DNA from: Zygaena filipendulae
Lineage: Eukaryota > Arthropoda > Insecta > Lepidoptera > Zygaenidae
Direction of reading: 5' to 3'
NCBI GenBank assembly: GCA_907165275.2
Contig: OU015654.1
Location: 3,117,501-3,181,500 of the forward strand
DNA length: 64,000 bases
A program made the position numbers and the translations under genes. Below, piece after piece: positions 10,180-20,443 of this stretch; the first letter of the stretch is position 1, and each line of letters opens with the position of its first letter. The notes below the pieces were generated by a model. It was not told the DNA's origin. It ran no database searches and saw nothing but the letters and a program-made list of their open reading frames with translations.

Positions 10180-12267
10180 TTAATTAATGGGTAGGGGACA
10201 GATTTTAACGACGGGCCGTCTGAAAAGACCACCGGCAGTCTTAACAGTTACAACTCGAACAACCTGGTCATGGCCGGGATGAACCTGGTATATACGCCCC
10301 AACCTCCACTGCGTGGGTGGTAAGTTGGGTTCTGAAATCATTACTATGTCCCCTATCCTTAGATTACGCTCCGACACTAACCATTTTGTTCTTTGTTGAA
10401 GCGTATGTATGTAGTCTCGCTGCCAAATGCGCCAGAAGCTCTGAGTGAGTCTCTGAAGCATCTGCCAACGAGATCTAGGATGCAAAGGTATATCTTCAAG
10501 TGGCAACTCAGGGAGTGCCACGAGTGGTCCCCCCACCAGGAAGTGGCCGGGGGTTAGTACATCACATTCGGTAGGGTCCGAAGAAAGTGCGCAGAGTGGG
10601 CGCGAATTTAACATTGCCTCAATTTTTGCTAAAACTGTAAACATCTCCTCGAGATTGAGTGTTTGTGAACCAACGACACGTTTTAGATGATATTTAGTAC
10701 ATCGAATGCCACTTTCCCAAATCCCTCCAAAATGCGGCCCTGCAGGGGGGTTAAAATCCCAGGTTATGCCCCGAGACGATAGCGCCGGAGACAAGTCCGT
10801 TTGATGTTTAGTGATTGTGTCATACATCTCGTTAAGATATCGCTTAGCACCGACAAAATTGGTACCACAGTCTGTGAGGATGCGTTTACAAATACCGCGG
10901 CGCGCCACGAAGCGATCCAGTGCAGCGATGAACGCTTCGGTGGAGAGCTCCGAGACGACTTCTAAATGAATTGCCTTAGTTGATAAGCATACGAATAAAC
11001 AAATGTAAGCCTTATGGATGCGCGCGTTGCGGCGACGGCTTTCCTTTAGCATGAACGGGCCTCCGAAGTCGATACCGACATTTTGAAAGCATCGACTCGG
11101 GTCTAGCCTTACCGATGGCAGATCACCCATCGCCGGTTGACAGGGGATGGGTTTCGCCTTGAAACACGGCACGCACTTAGATAAACGAGAACGAATTAAT
11201 AGACGTATGCCAAGAATCCAATATTTTCTTTGAATTAAGGATTGGAGTGCGCGCGGGCCGCAATGTAGATTAATTAAGTGATAGTAGTCTATAATTAAAA
11301 TGGATAATCGACAACGCTTAGGTAAAAGAATTGGGTGTCGCATAGACTCCGGTAGCCTGGCATTTTGAATACGTCCCCCCACTCGCAATAGACCGTCCGA
11401 ATCTATGAACGGGGATAGTTTTTGAATATACTTAAGGCACGGCGATTTAAGTTTGATTAATTTAATTTCATTCTCAAAGCATGAAGATTGTATAGTTTTA
11501 ATTAGTGTACGTAATGCATGTTCGAGTTCGCTGACAGAGAGGGCAGAACGAGTTCTTAACGCGGCGGGAACCTTCACGTTGGCTGAGAATCGCAGACACC
11601 AGGCTAAAGTTCGTTGAAGCTTGGTCAACGAAGAAAATCGTGCACAAAAGGTGTCGCTAAAGTCGACGCTTGGCGTCTCAATGAGGGCATGACTGGCGGA
11701 AAGCTTGAGTTCCGAGGCAGCCTCATCCGAATCGGGAACCTGATGTGTCGGCCACTGGGCGGACGGACTCGCGAGCCAGGCGGGGCCCGACCACCACAGC
11801 GGGTGTGCAGCGAAATCGACGCACGGTGATCCGCGGCTGCAGCAGTCCGCTGGATTATCGTGGGTCGACACATGCCGCCACGAACTGAAGTCAACGCGAT
11901 CGCAGATTTGTACGACGCGGTTAGCGACGAAAGTGCTATCTGTGAATGCAGTTACTGAATTAAAATTTAATTTGTTACCTAATAGGTCAACTAAGTGTTT
12001 GATGACACGGGACAAGAGAACAGCGCCACATAATTCGAGGCGATTGATCGTTACAGTTTTGAGAGGAGCTACCTTTGACTTTCCTAATAGGAGACTGACG
12101 CGTGTCTCACCCTCAGCGACCACGGCGAGGTACACACAGCAGCCGTAACCCTTCGAAGAACCATCACAAAACCCGACGAGGTTGATTTCGAGGGGATTAG
12201 GAGGTAAGATTAAGCGTGGTAATTTAATGTGCGTAAGCTCGTTAAGTTGTGAGAGAAATAGCTCCAC
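10180..12267 (-). CDS. pol: BEL/Pao pol, downstream part: RNase H and integrase
   Basis: This frame of 695 residues carries the RNase H and integrase parts of the polyprotein that makes and inserts the retrotransposon DNA. RNase H motifs are FCDGSSKG (about residue 35), INRLELCG (about 78) and TDST (about 110). An integrase zinc finger follows (H330, H335, C365, C368), then the integrase core with VGIDFGG (D400), LTDCGTNF (D466) and GIWESG (E518), and the BEL-type C-terminal domain. It overlaps the upstream frame by 58 bases in a different phase, so it is not a separate gene and the Met at 12267 is probably not used. Compared with element C, about 16 residues are missing between TDST and FVANR near 11930, in frame; this removes part of RNase H. 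The integrase looks complete. Confidence 0.9.
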   Translation of the reverse strand: MELFLSQLNELTHIKLPRLILPPNPLEINLVGFCDGSSKGYGCCVYLAVVAEGETRVSLLLGKSKVAPLKTVTINRLELCGAVLLSRVIKHLVDLLGNKLNFNSVTAFTDSTFVANRVVQICDRVDFSSWRHVSTHDNPADCCSRGSPCVDFAAHPLWWSGPAWLASPSAQWPTHQVPDSDEAASELKLSASHALIETPSVDFSDTFCARFSSLTKLQRTLAWCLRFSANVKVPAALRTRSALSVSELEHALRTLIKTIQSSCFENEIKLIKLKSPCLKYIQKLSPFIDSDGLLRVGGRIQNARLPESMRHPILLPKRCRLSILIIDYYHLINLHCGPRALQSLIQRKYWILGIRLLIRSRLSKCVPCFKAKPIPCQPAMGDLPSVRLDPSRCFQNVGIDFGGPFMLKESRRRNARIHKAYICLFVCLSTKAIHLEVVSELSTEAFIAALDRFVARRGICKRILTDCGTNFVGAKRYLNEMYDTITKHQTDLSPALSSRGITWDFNPPAGPHFGGIWESGIRCTKYHLKRVVGSQTLNLEEMFTVLAKIEAMLNSRPLCALSSDPTECDVLTPGHFLVGGPLVALPELPLEDIPLHPRSRWQMLQRLTQSFWRIWQRDYIHTLQQRTKWLVSERNLRIGDIVMISEPNLPPTQWRLGRIYQVHPGHDQVVRVVTVKTAGGLFRRPVVKICPLPIN

Positions 12268-15200
12268 TGCTTGGCAATGTTGTCAGGTACACGTTCATCC
12301 CACGTCAGTTTTAAGTGCCAAAGATCTTGCAATAAGACCTTGGCGGAAAACACAACCGGCGCAATCCACCCTAAAGGATCGAATATCCTAGCCACTGTTG
12401 AGAGAATAGATCGTTTGGTATACTCGATATTAATCTCGGACGCCGAATAGGTAAAATAATCGAAGTTAGGTTCCCATTTGATGCCTAATACTTTTAGCGG
12501 TAAGTTTTGATCGATCTCTGTAAATGTTTTTGGTAGTTGGCAGTGCTCTGAGGGAATTGTATCAAGCAAGCTGGGGTGGTTACTACCCCATTTTCGAAGT
12601 TCAAATTTACCTAATTTTAATAGGTTGATAATATCATCGCGTAACTGTACGGCGGCATCCAGCGAGGGGGCGCCACATATTACGTCGTCAACATAGGTCT
12701 CCTCGCGTAAGACTTCAGCTGCACGAGGATACTGCTCGCCATGGTCGGTTGCAAGCTGTCTCAGCGTCCGAATGGCTAAGTACGGCGAGCTACTTACACC
12801 ATACGTTACCGTGTTTAGCTCGTACTCACGGAGTGGGTCATGGACCGACTCGCGCCACAAGATGTGTTGATAACGCCTATCTTGTTCACGGATTAATATC
12901 TGGCGATACATTTTGCAAATATCCGCCGTGAACACGATAGCATGAAGACGGAATTTAGTTATTATGTGAGTGATATCTACTTGTAGTTTAGGTCCGGAAT
13001 AAACGATGTCGTTTAGTGACACGTTTGTAGTCGTCTTGCAACTGGCGTCGAAAACGACACGCAGTTTAGTTGTGGCGCTAGTCGGTCGCACGACGCAATG
13101 ATGCGGAATAAGGTACGATCCGTGGCTACCGACTGGCTCCACCGGCTGCATGTGGCCGAGAGTTTCGTACTCTTGCATGAATTTAATATACTCGGTTTTG
13201 AGTTGTGAATCGCGAGCTAGGCGCCTTTCAATATTGATAAAACGTTTTACACCGTGACGGTATGAGTCACCTAAGGACGGCGGGTCGTCCTTTAACATGA
13301 TTGGCACTACATAGCGACCGTCTGAGTCGCGATATGTATGCTGACTATACAACTGTTCACAAACATCGTACTCTGGGAGCGAGATACGTGCTTGAGGTGG
13401 TTCTTCGATTTCCCAAAATCGTTGTACTATATTATCGAGCGCATGAGTCGATACTACGAGCGAAGACACGTCGCATTCCGGTGTGGGCGCATTAAATTGA
13501 CCGGTAACCACCCAACCGTAAATACTATGCAATGCGACAGGTAAACCCGGGCCCGGCGCATAGCGTCGGCCGTCATAAATTTGATCGAACACTTCGACCC
13601 CCAATAATAAATCGATGTTTGTTGGTTTGTAAAAGACTGGGTCAGCCAACGTTAAATTTTCGAATTTCGACCTAATGTATGGTGGAATAGGGACGATCGG
13701 CATATTTGAGGTGATTTTAGGTAAAATTACAAACGAGATTTCGAAGCCTGGTGATTCACTGTTTCGAGGTAGTACATAACTTGACGCGATACCTCGGATG
13801 TTCTGCACTACATTACTCCCCAAACCTGCCACCGATAACTTGCAGCGTCTACTTTGCAGGCCGAGTCTTTGTGCGCACGCGGTTGTGATGAAAGAGTCAT
13901 GCGAACAGCTATCGATGAGCGCGCGCGCCGTTCGAAACGTACCACTTGCGTCGCGCACGCGTACCACGGCCGTACCGAGTAACTTCACTGAGTGCGAGCG
14001 AGAGCGCACTATGTCTGCCGCGCGTGGCGAGTGAGCGGGAGTGCACGCGAGAGCGAGACTTGTCGCAGGCGCGCTACTACCGGACGGGCCGGTCGCGTCA
14101 ACGACGCTCGCGTCCGTCGCAGATTGAGTCGCATTACTATCCGCATCAACGTGGAGCCAGGTGTGATGGCGACTTCCACATTTAAGACAACTCGTCATAG
14201 AACTACAATTTTGTGTTGCGTGGTTTGATCGCAAACAATTAAAACATAATTTTAGATCGGAAGCAAACTTACGACGAAATGAAATTGACATATTTCGGAA
14301 CTTTTCACATTTATAGATGTTATGTTGCATGTTGCAGCATGGGCACATGTTATGATTCTTTACAGATGTAACGAGTGATTGTTTTACTGAACGTTTATCC
14401 CCTGTGGCATGAGCGTGAGCATACGACAGTGAGGGTCGACCCTTATTACGATTTGTTTCTGTTGTTGGCTTATTGGTGGTGGCAGAAGAGCTAGGCTTGC
14501 TCACCTCTAATATTTTAATATAATTTTGCAAATAGGATAATAATTGTTGAAAAGTAGGTATTTCAGTAGTATTTTGAATTTCAAAACGTTTCCGAGTATC
14601 TGCATCAAGTAAACGTGCAGACAAATAAAACAAAACAAACTCATGCATTGATTCAATATTTAATGACTTGAGGGCATTAATACTTTCATACAGTATGCTA
14701 GTAAGCTTACTCAGGCTGTCATAAGTAGGAGATGTAATTGGAGTTGCCTTACAAATTTTGTCTAAGTAAGCGGTAGCAAGGATCCGCTTGTTTTGATACC
14801 GGTCGAGCAAGGTTTGGTACACAATATCATAATTGTTCGCTGTAAGAGGAACACACTTTGCTATTCCTAAGGCAGGACCTGATAAGCTTGACACTAAATA
14901 ATGAAACTTTTCAATAGGTGTGAGAGAGCTATTTTTGTGTACTAAGGCTGAAAAGCTGTCTATAAATGTTTGCCAGTTTTCAATCTGGCCATCAAATTTT
15001 GGTGTGTCTAGCTTTGGTAACCGCACTTGAATCTTATTTTCACTATTTGTGTGAGTGACATTCGATGGTTGACAATCAAGTGAATCGGCTACTGCTACTA
15101 TGGAATAATACAAGTCATCGAAGGATAACAATGTTCCCGTTTTTATTGTTGACTCAGGATTAATGATCAATTCCAAGGAATTAATTTGGTCGTTAAGTTC

Positions 15201-15365
15201 ATAAAACTCACTCTTCACAGCTTCTAACTTTTTGAAACGTGCATTAAAAGCTGTAACTTTTTGTTTATCTCCTAGCACTTCCTTTGATAAGTCATACAAT
15301 ACTTGTATTGTACGGAAACAATGCTCACGACGAGACAAAAGAATTTTAAGTTTTTGTTCTTCCAT
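12210..15365 (-). CDS. gag-pol: BEL/Pao gag-protease-reverse transcriptase
   Basis: 1051 residues. A coiled gag N-terminus leads into a DUF1759-type capsid region (residues 115-290, with FDGQIENWQTFIDSF). Cys/His knuckles follow at 341-403. A DUF1758-type aspartic protease has ALIDSCSHDSFIT at 483-494, with Cys where Gly is usual. Reverse transcriptase spans about 730-900 with VFTADI (D815) and YVDD (891-894). The start at 15365 is the first Met after the leader and gives a normal gag N-terminus. The frame runs out at 12210 inside the region joining RT to RNase H; homology continues in another phase from about 12285, so one small indel near 12285 inactivated the polyprotein unless it is bypassed. 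No typical slippery heptamer is seen there. Confidence 0.93.
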   Translation of the reverse strand: MEEQKLKILLSRREHCFRTIQVLYDLSKEVLGDKQKVTAFNARFKKLEAVKSEFYELNDQINSLELIINPESTIKTGTLLSFDDLYYSIVAVADSLDCQPSNVTHTNSENKIQVRLPKLDTPKFDGQIENWQTFIDSFSALVHKNSSLTPIEKFHYLVSSLSGPALGIAKCVPLTANNYDIVYQTLLDRYQNKRILATAYLDKICKATPITSPTYDSLSKLTSILYESINALKSLNIESMHEFVLFYLSARLLDADTRKRFEIQNTTEIPTFQQLLSYLQNYIKILEVSKPSSSATTNKPTTETNRNKGRPSLSYAHAHATGDKRSVKQSLVTSVKNHNMCPCCNMQHNIYKCEKFRNMSISFRRKFASDLKLCFNCLRSNHATQNCSSMTSCLKCGSRHHTWLHVDADSNATQSATDASVVDATGPSGSSAPATSLALACTPAHSPRAADIVRSRSHSVKLLGTAVVRVRDASGTFRTARALIDSCSHDSFITTACAQRLGLQSRRCKLSVAGLGSNVVQNIRGIASSYVLPRNSESPGFEISFVILPKITSNMPIVPIPPYIRSKFENLTLADPVFYKPTNIDLLLGVEVFDQIYDGRRYAPGPGLPVALHSIYGWVVTGQFNAPTPECDVSSLVVSTHALDNIVQRFWEIEEPPQARISLPEYDVCEQLYSQHTYRDSDGRYVVPIMLKDDPPSLGDSYRHGVKRFINIERRLARDSQLKTEYIKFMQEYETLGHMQPVEPVGSHGSYLIPHHCVVRPTSATTKLRVVFDASCKTTTNVSLNDIVYSGPKLQVDITHIITKFRLHAIVFTADICKMYRQILIREQDRRYQHILWRESVHDPLREYELNTVTYGVSSSPYLAIRTLRQLATDHGEQYPRAAEVLREETYVDDVICGAPSLDAAVQLRDDIINLLKLGKFELRKWGSNHPSLLDTIPSEHCQLPKTFTEIDQNLPLKVLGIKWEPNFDYFTYSASEINIEYTKRSILSTVARIFDPLGWIAPVVFSAKVLLQDLWHLKLTWDERVPDNIAKQWSYFSHNLTSLRTLNYHA

Positions 15366-15633
15366 ATTCCAATTACAATACTATTGATACACTAAATTGC
15401 TTGTATTACAAGTAAAGTTTATAAAGAATACTAGTTTAACTACAGTTCTGAGCACAAACTATCTGTATTAGCAATATAAAATTGCAGAATTTTGTAACAA
15501 AGAGATGTAGGTAGGTTTATTTTACAATGGATAGCTGCAGTAGGTAAGTAGGTATAATTTTATAAGCGCTAGAAAGTTTAACCTAGCTTTGCAAAGCGAT
15601 AGGTAAACCTGCGGCTCGAAAGGACCAGATAAA

Positions 15634-16017
15634 TGTGTGAGCTTTGGATCTGCTGGGGATCCTATCCTGGGGGGTGAGGCTCTAGCCGAAAGACAACCGG
15701 CTTGTACTTCGCGTAAGAGTTAATGTGTTGAAATCTATGCTAGTACTCACCTTTGGCGTCTGCGACTCCTCGTACCAGCTGCGGGGGCCCCCGAGGAATG
15801 TCTGGGTTCAGGAGTTGGACCTGAACGGCCTTGATTGCGGTTCTAAAATACAATTTCGACGCTCTGCGTGGGAGCGGGAATTTATCCGACGAAAAACTTC
15901 GGTACGAATGTGACAGATGACAGATAGTGAAAGGTCTCTGCTGTCATGTTGAAATGACAGACGTACGTTCGGAAACTGCATTGACCTCCAGTTGATACTA
16001 ACACAGAAGTCGCAACA
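15634..16017 (-). repeat. LTR of BEL element A (5' LTR in its own orientation)
   Basis: Same 384 bp as 9608-9991, offset 6026. Followed by the target duplication ACATA at 16018-16022. Confidence 0.95.
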
Positions 16018-16022
16018 ACATA

Positions 16023-16508
16023 CCTAATACCGTCTGTCTCATTGCAATGGAAAATTATGATTTACAATAAGATTTACAATTAGAGCGTATTTAGGTAAAT
16101 TCAGTAGTGTTTTTACTACGGGCCTAAATTGCTTGAACCTTTAATGGTCTGTAACGGTATAGTACCAAACAAGAGACAAGCTGGATCAGTCTAAAAATAT
16201 ACATATGTATATCTAAATTGCGACCTTTGCGACGGCAAAATCTATTTTTAACAATCCTTTTCCAATTCGGACATAAACATATCATATTTTTATTGTCATG
16301 AACAAATTCAAAAAAAGTTCTCGAATTTCACAACTATGTATGTATGTATGTATTTGAAAATAAAAGACATCAAATGACTGGTAGGTACATACGTCAAGCA
16401 AAGATAGTTTTTCATCGGAATATCTCATAAAACTGCATGTCATGATGAATAAATATAGTAATCAATCAACCTAATGAGCTATAAGTTAGGGTTATGATTC
16501 ATTATGTG
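16023..16508. other. Spacer between two retrotransposons, no gene
   Basis: About 490 bp of AT-rich sequence between BEL element A and the gypsy element. Only a short TATG run (about 16336-16351) stands out. Confidence 0.6.
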
Positions 16509-16513
16509 GTTGG

Positions 16514-16713
16514 TGTAGAGTTTCGGAACGCACTGTTAAATGAACGCACCGTTAAAAATCAGCTGCCGGGCAACACTGGTTTTTTGGGTATAAAAAAGGA
16601 GTAGCTTTTAGATAGGCCAGAATGGATAATAGTTTGTGATTTAAAAGGGCAGTGTAAAGATAACAATAAAGAGTCATCGTTTAATGTCGTGACTTTTATT
16701 AAGGAACCCTACA
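16514..16713 (+). repeat. 5' LTR of gypsy element B
   Basis: 200 bp, TGTAGAGTTT...CCCTACA. A TATA box (TATAAAAAAGG) lies at about 16589-16599 and a polyadenylation signal AATAAA at 16665-16670, so promoter and poly(A) functions can be placed. Confidence 0.95.
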
Positions 16714-16762
16714 ATTATTGGCGACGAGTTTGATTCGAAATCACGCGGTGAGTGATTCGACT

Positions 16763-18920
16763 ATGGAATACACTGTTGGGGCGGCCGGGCCGCATTTCAA
16801 CCCATTTAGCGACACGAACACCATTGGAGATCGGTGGAAGTCCTGGTTGAGAAATTTCGAATATTATATTGATGGCCAAATTGGTCTGAATGATAGACAA
16901 AAAATCGCTAGGTTGCTACACCAAGCGGGGCCTGAAGTCCAGGAAATTTATGAATCCCTGGAAGAACACGCAGCAGAAGGCAAAAACGAATATGAGAGAT
17001 GCAAAAGTAGGCTAAATTCATATTTTGAACCAGAAGTAAACACGGCATATGAACGCCAAAAATTTAGGAATATCGAGATGAATAAGTCAGAATCAATTGA
17101 CCAATTCGTTTTAAAGTTGCGAAAACAAGCAAAATATTGTAACTATCCAGATATCGAAGAGATTCTGATAGACCAATTAATTGAGAAATGTTCAAACCTA
17201 GATCTGAAACGAAAATTTTTAAAGAAAGGCAAAAACCTTACCTTGAATTCTGCTTTGGAAATAGCGAGACTGTATGAGTTTGAAAAATGTATGTTTGTGG
17301 AGAAGCCAATAAAACAAGAACAGGAAAATACGGATACAGAAGTGAATAGAATACAACAAGACATAACATGTTATCGTTGTGGACGCAGAGGACATTCAGC
17401 CAAGGATAGCAACTGCCCAGCTTTATCTGAGAAATGTGACAAATGTGGAATTAAAGGACATTTTGCCAAGCGTTGCAAGACTAAAGGAAAGCATGCTACA
17501 TCATTGAATAAGACAAAGAAAGAAATTGGTAAGAAAGGAAGAAAGAGATATGTAAAATATATTGTTGAAGATGGTTCCAGTTCGGACAATTCTGATGATA
17601 GTGACAGTGAATGTGACGAAGGCAGTAAACTTGAGGTTAATTCTATATTTGTGGTGAGTTCAATGGACTGCAACAAATGTGATATACAAGTGGGTGGCAA
17701 ACTCTTATGTAAGTTTATAATAGACTCTGGTGCCTCTATCAACATAATCGATAAGCATACCTTCAAAAAGCTTTTAAAATCTGGTCTTTGTTGTGAACTT
17801 AATGTCAAATCAAAATCAAAATATCATTCATATGGTGGTAAAGAAATTTATAAGCTAGGCATTTTTAGTACTTCATTATATTCACCAGATAGCAAATCTA
17901 AGGTATGTGCTGATATTTTGGTTTACAATGGCTGTGGTCCCTCGCTATTAGGTAGGGAAACATCCACCCAATTAGGATTATTAAGACTGGGGCCAGTTTC
18001 AGTCGGACCTGGTAACTCATTTATTAATTCTGTAACATCTGTACCATTAACAAAAGAAGTTGCTGTGAATGAATATCCAAAACTGTTTGAAGGTGTGGGT
18101 AAACTTAAAAACTTTAAATTAAAAATCCCTATTGATCCTAATGTAAAATTAGTAGCTCAGCCAATTAGAAGGCAACCTTTTAATATGAGGGCCATAGAAC
18201 AAAAGTTAATCAATGAATTACTTGATAGTGACATTATCGAACCAGTGACTGGGCCTACCCCCTGCGTCTCACCGTCACACATTGTTAAGAAAAAGGGGAA
18301 AGGTCAATATAGGCTTGTAGTGGACATGAGGAAAGGTAATGAAGCAGTGTTGAGGGAGCGGGTACCTTTACCAACTTTCGAAGAGTTGCTAGCAGACCTC
18401 AATGGCTGTAAGTATTTCTCATCTCTAGACATTAAGTGGGGCTACCATCAGCTGGAGCTGGATGAGGAGTCTAGAGTGATAACAGTTTTTAGTTCCAGCT
18501 TGGGATTGTTCAGATACAAAAGATTATTCTTTGGCATCCGATGTGCATCAGAAATGTTTCAACGGGTAATTGCTCAGCTACTTCAAGGCATAGAAGGAGT
18601 GGCGAATAGTCAGGACGATATAAGAATTGGTGGCTGCACTAGGGAAGAACACGATAACAGGTTAAGACAGGTGTTGGACCGGCTGCACTCCAGTGGTATT
18701 ACCCTCAATGGTAACAAATGCTCATTCAGCCAGACCGAAATATGTTTCTTAGGTCATCACCTCTCCCACAGGGGTATAAAGCCAATGAGAACGTCGCAGC
18801 AGGTGGTGCAGGAGTTTAGAGCTCCACAATCTAAAGCAGAAGTGAGGAGTTTCCTTGGTTTGGTGAACTTTTCGGCGCGCTTTATCCCAAACTTTAGCAC
18901 CCTCACGGAACCTTTGAGGC
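16763..18920 (+). CDS. gag-pol: Gypsy gag-pol, first part: gag, protease, reverse transcriptase
   Basis: The ATG at 16763 is the first after the primer-binding site and is followed by a normal gag start; an upstream in-frame TTG at 16718 overlaps the primer site and is unlikely. Gag has an IDQFVLKLR segment near residue 113 and two zinc knuckles (C203/C206/H211/C218 and C225/C228/H233/C238). Retropepsin has IIDSGAS at 319-325. Reverse transcriptase has SSLDIKWGYHQ (D556) and QDDI (D618, D619). Gag and pol share one frame with no frameshift signal. The frame is cut at about codon 720 by BEL element C; the codons read through to 18952 after that point belong to the BEL LTR. The domain order is standard for Ty3/gypsy. 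Confidence 0.93.
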
Positions 18921-19564
18921 TGTCGCCAAGTACCTTAATGCTAGGTACCTAACGAATATATGTACTGGTTTACGTCACTGAGTACAATGCACAAAATAAA
19001 TGCTGCGAAAATAACATTAGGTAACTGAGAATACCATGGTCTGTGTACCCAATACGACTGATAATCTGATACTGAGACTGATCACTGAGCTGGTTGATTG
19101 TGGGGGTTGCCCCCCAAGTGGCCTCCAAACCTCCCCATATAGCCACCCCATGCCTCGCATAACTGAGCTGATCTGAGTGTCACCCTGGTAAAACTGATCT
19201 GGTAATCTGAGCCCTGGTCGCAACCAGTCCGAACGCATCGGTTTCTGAGTAGGTACACAAGACACATGGTTTAATCTGAGAACTGCACGCATGCACTGAT
19301 CTGGTAATCTGAGCCCTGGTCGCAACCAGTCCGAACGCATCGGTTTCTGAGTAGGTACACAAGACACACGGTTAAATCTGAGAACTGCACGCATGCACTG
19401 AGAAAGGATAAAATCACTTACTGATGTTGCCTCTGCGCCGTCCGGTCGATCACTGCCCAGCCAGCTCGCTCGGCCCGCCGGTCGCCGCTCCGGCCGTAAC
19501 GTCAACAACAAGCCACCTACCTAGGTACCTATGTAACTATGTTTATAGCTTCGCGTTCGCGACA
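18921..19564 (-). repeat. LTR of BEL element C (3' LTR in its own orientation)
   Basis: 644 bp with an internal tandem duplication of a 102-bp unit (units start at 19194 and 19296) and many CTGA words, six between 19025 and 19089 alone. Long minus-strand frames here are incidental and occur in both LTRs. Confidence 0.95.
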
Positions 19565-19660
19565 TTCCCCCCCCCCGAAGGAAGAAAGAAAGCCAAGATC
19601 TGATTCTGATTTTACTTTTAATCTGATGAACTTATTAGGTTATATTATTACAACAATGAG

Positions 19661-20443
19661 CTACTGGTGAAACAATCTGGTCATTAACTGAGACGTCCAC
19701 TCCTTAACCTTCTCTCTGGCCTTGATTGCTGATACCCTGGTTGGACGTTTTGCGATATGACTTGATGCTTGTGCTGGGATTTCAGGTTCGGCACTGACGT
19801 CTGGTACGTTAGACTGGTACTCCGCAGAAGCCTGAGTTATATCGACTGGTTGTTCTTTCTGGACTGGTACTGATTCGTCAATCTGATTGCTCTGAGAATC
19901 CGCGTTGATAACGGAATCATTTGGGACTGAGGGAGGTACTGCACTAAGGTCATCATCAATTTCTAAAGGATAAAGGTGACCTACTGAGCGGGTGTACGTC
20001 TCACCTGTAGGTAGTTTAACTTTAGCTACCCTAATCTGTCCATCCGAACCCTTTATAAGCTCAACTATCTTCCCAACCTTCCAGTGTGCCCTACTACCAT
20101 CTGATTTAATCTGAACTGTTTCTGATAATATTGGTGCTCTGTTAACTACTACTCTCGGCTGTCTATGTTTATCACTGCGCTCACGAAGACTAGTTAAGTA
20201 TTGGAGTGTAAACATCTTTGCGAATTCAAGTAAGATAATCTGACCACGTTTCCAGCCATCAATCAGATTCGTTTTGGTTACTGTAGCTGATTCTAAGAAA
20301 TCCTGATCTGAAATCTGTGTTGTCACTGGACCCCCAATACGTAGAAAGTCGTTAGGCGTCAATACATGCTCTAATTCAGCACCTACTGCTGTCAGTGGTC
20401 TAATATTGATGACGGCCTCGAGTTCCTTTAATATGGTACACAA
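19661..20443 (-). pseudogene. BEL element C pol remnant: C-terminal part after the integrase core
   Basis: About 260 residues. The first, ILKELEAVINIRPL, corresponds to the stretch just after the catalytic Glu of BEL integrases. The rest is the BEL C-terminal (DUF5641-like) domain with TPNDFLRIGGPV and GKIVELIKGSDG. It starts abruptly in a different phase from the frame upstream, which shows that the integrase zinc finger and DDE core between them are deleted. It is not a gene in its own right. Confidence 0.85.

Larger units (their letters stand above)
9608..16017 (-). mobile_element. BEL/Pao LTR retrotransposon 'A', near-complete
   Basis: Two 384-bp LTRs that look identical (9608-9991 and 15634-16017) bound an internal region read on the minus strand. 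Both LTRs begin TG and end CA. The 5 bases before (ACATA, 9603-9607) are repeated after the element (16018-16022), a clean target duplication. The primer-binding side lies left of 15634 (minus-strand TGGTCCTTTCGAGCC, two bases from the LTR edge region). The purine tract lies at 9992-10003 (minus-strand GTGGGGGGAAA). LTR identity implies recent insertion. Two reading frames remain, separated by one frameshift. Confidence 0.95.

Noticed and set aside
11625..11894. 89-codon minus-strand frame and nearby plus-strand frames
   Set aside because: Alternative-phase shadows of the BEL pol frame, which has clear catalytic motifs.
19017..19511. 164-codon minus-strand frame, also at 25711-26205
   Set aside because: Lies within the 644-bp LTRs and reads through the 102-bp tandem duplication; no domain.
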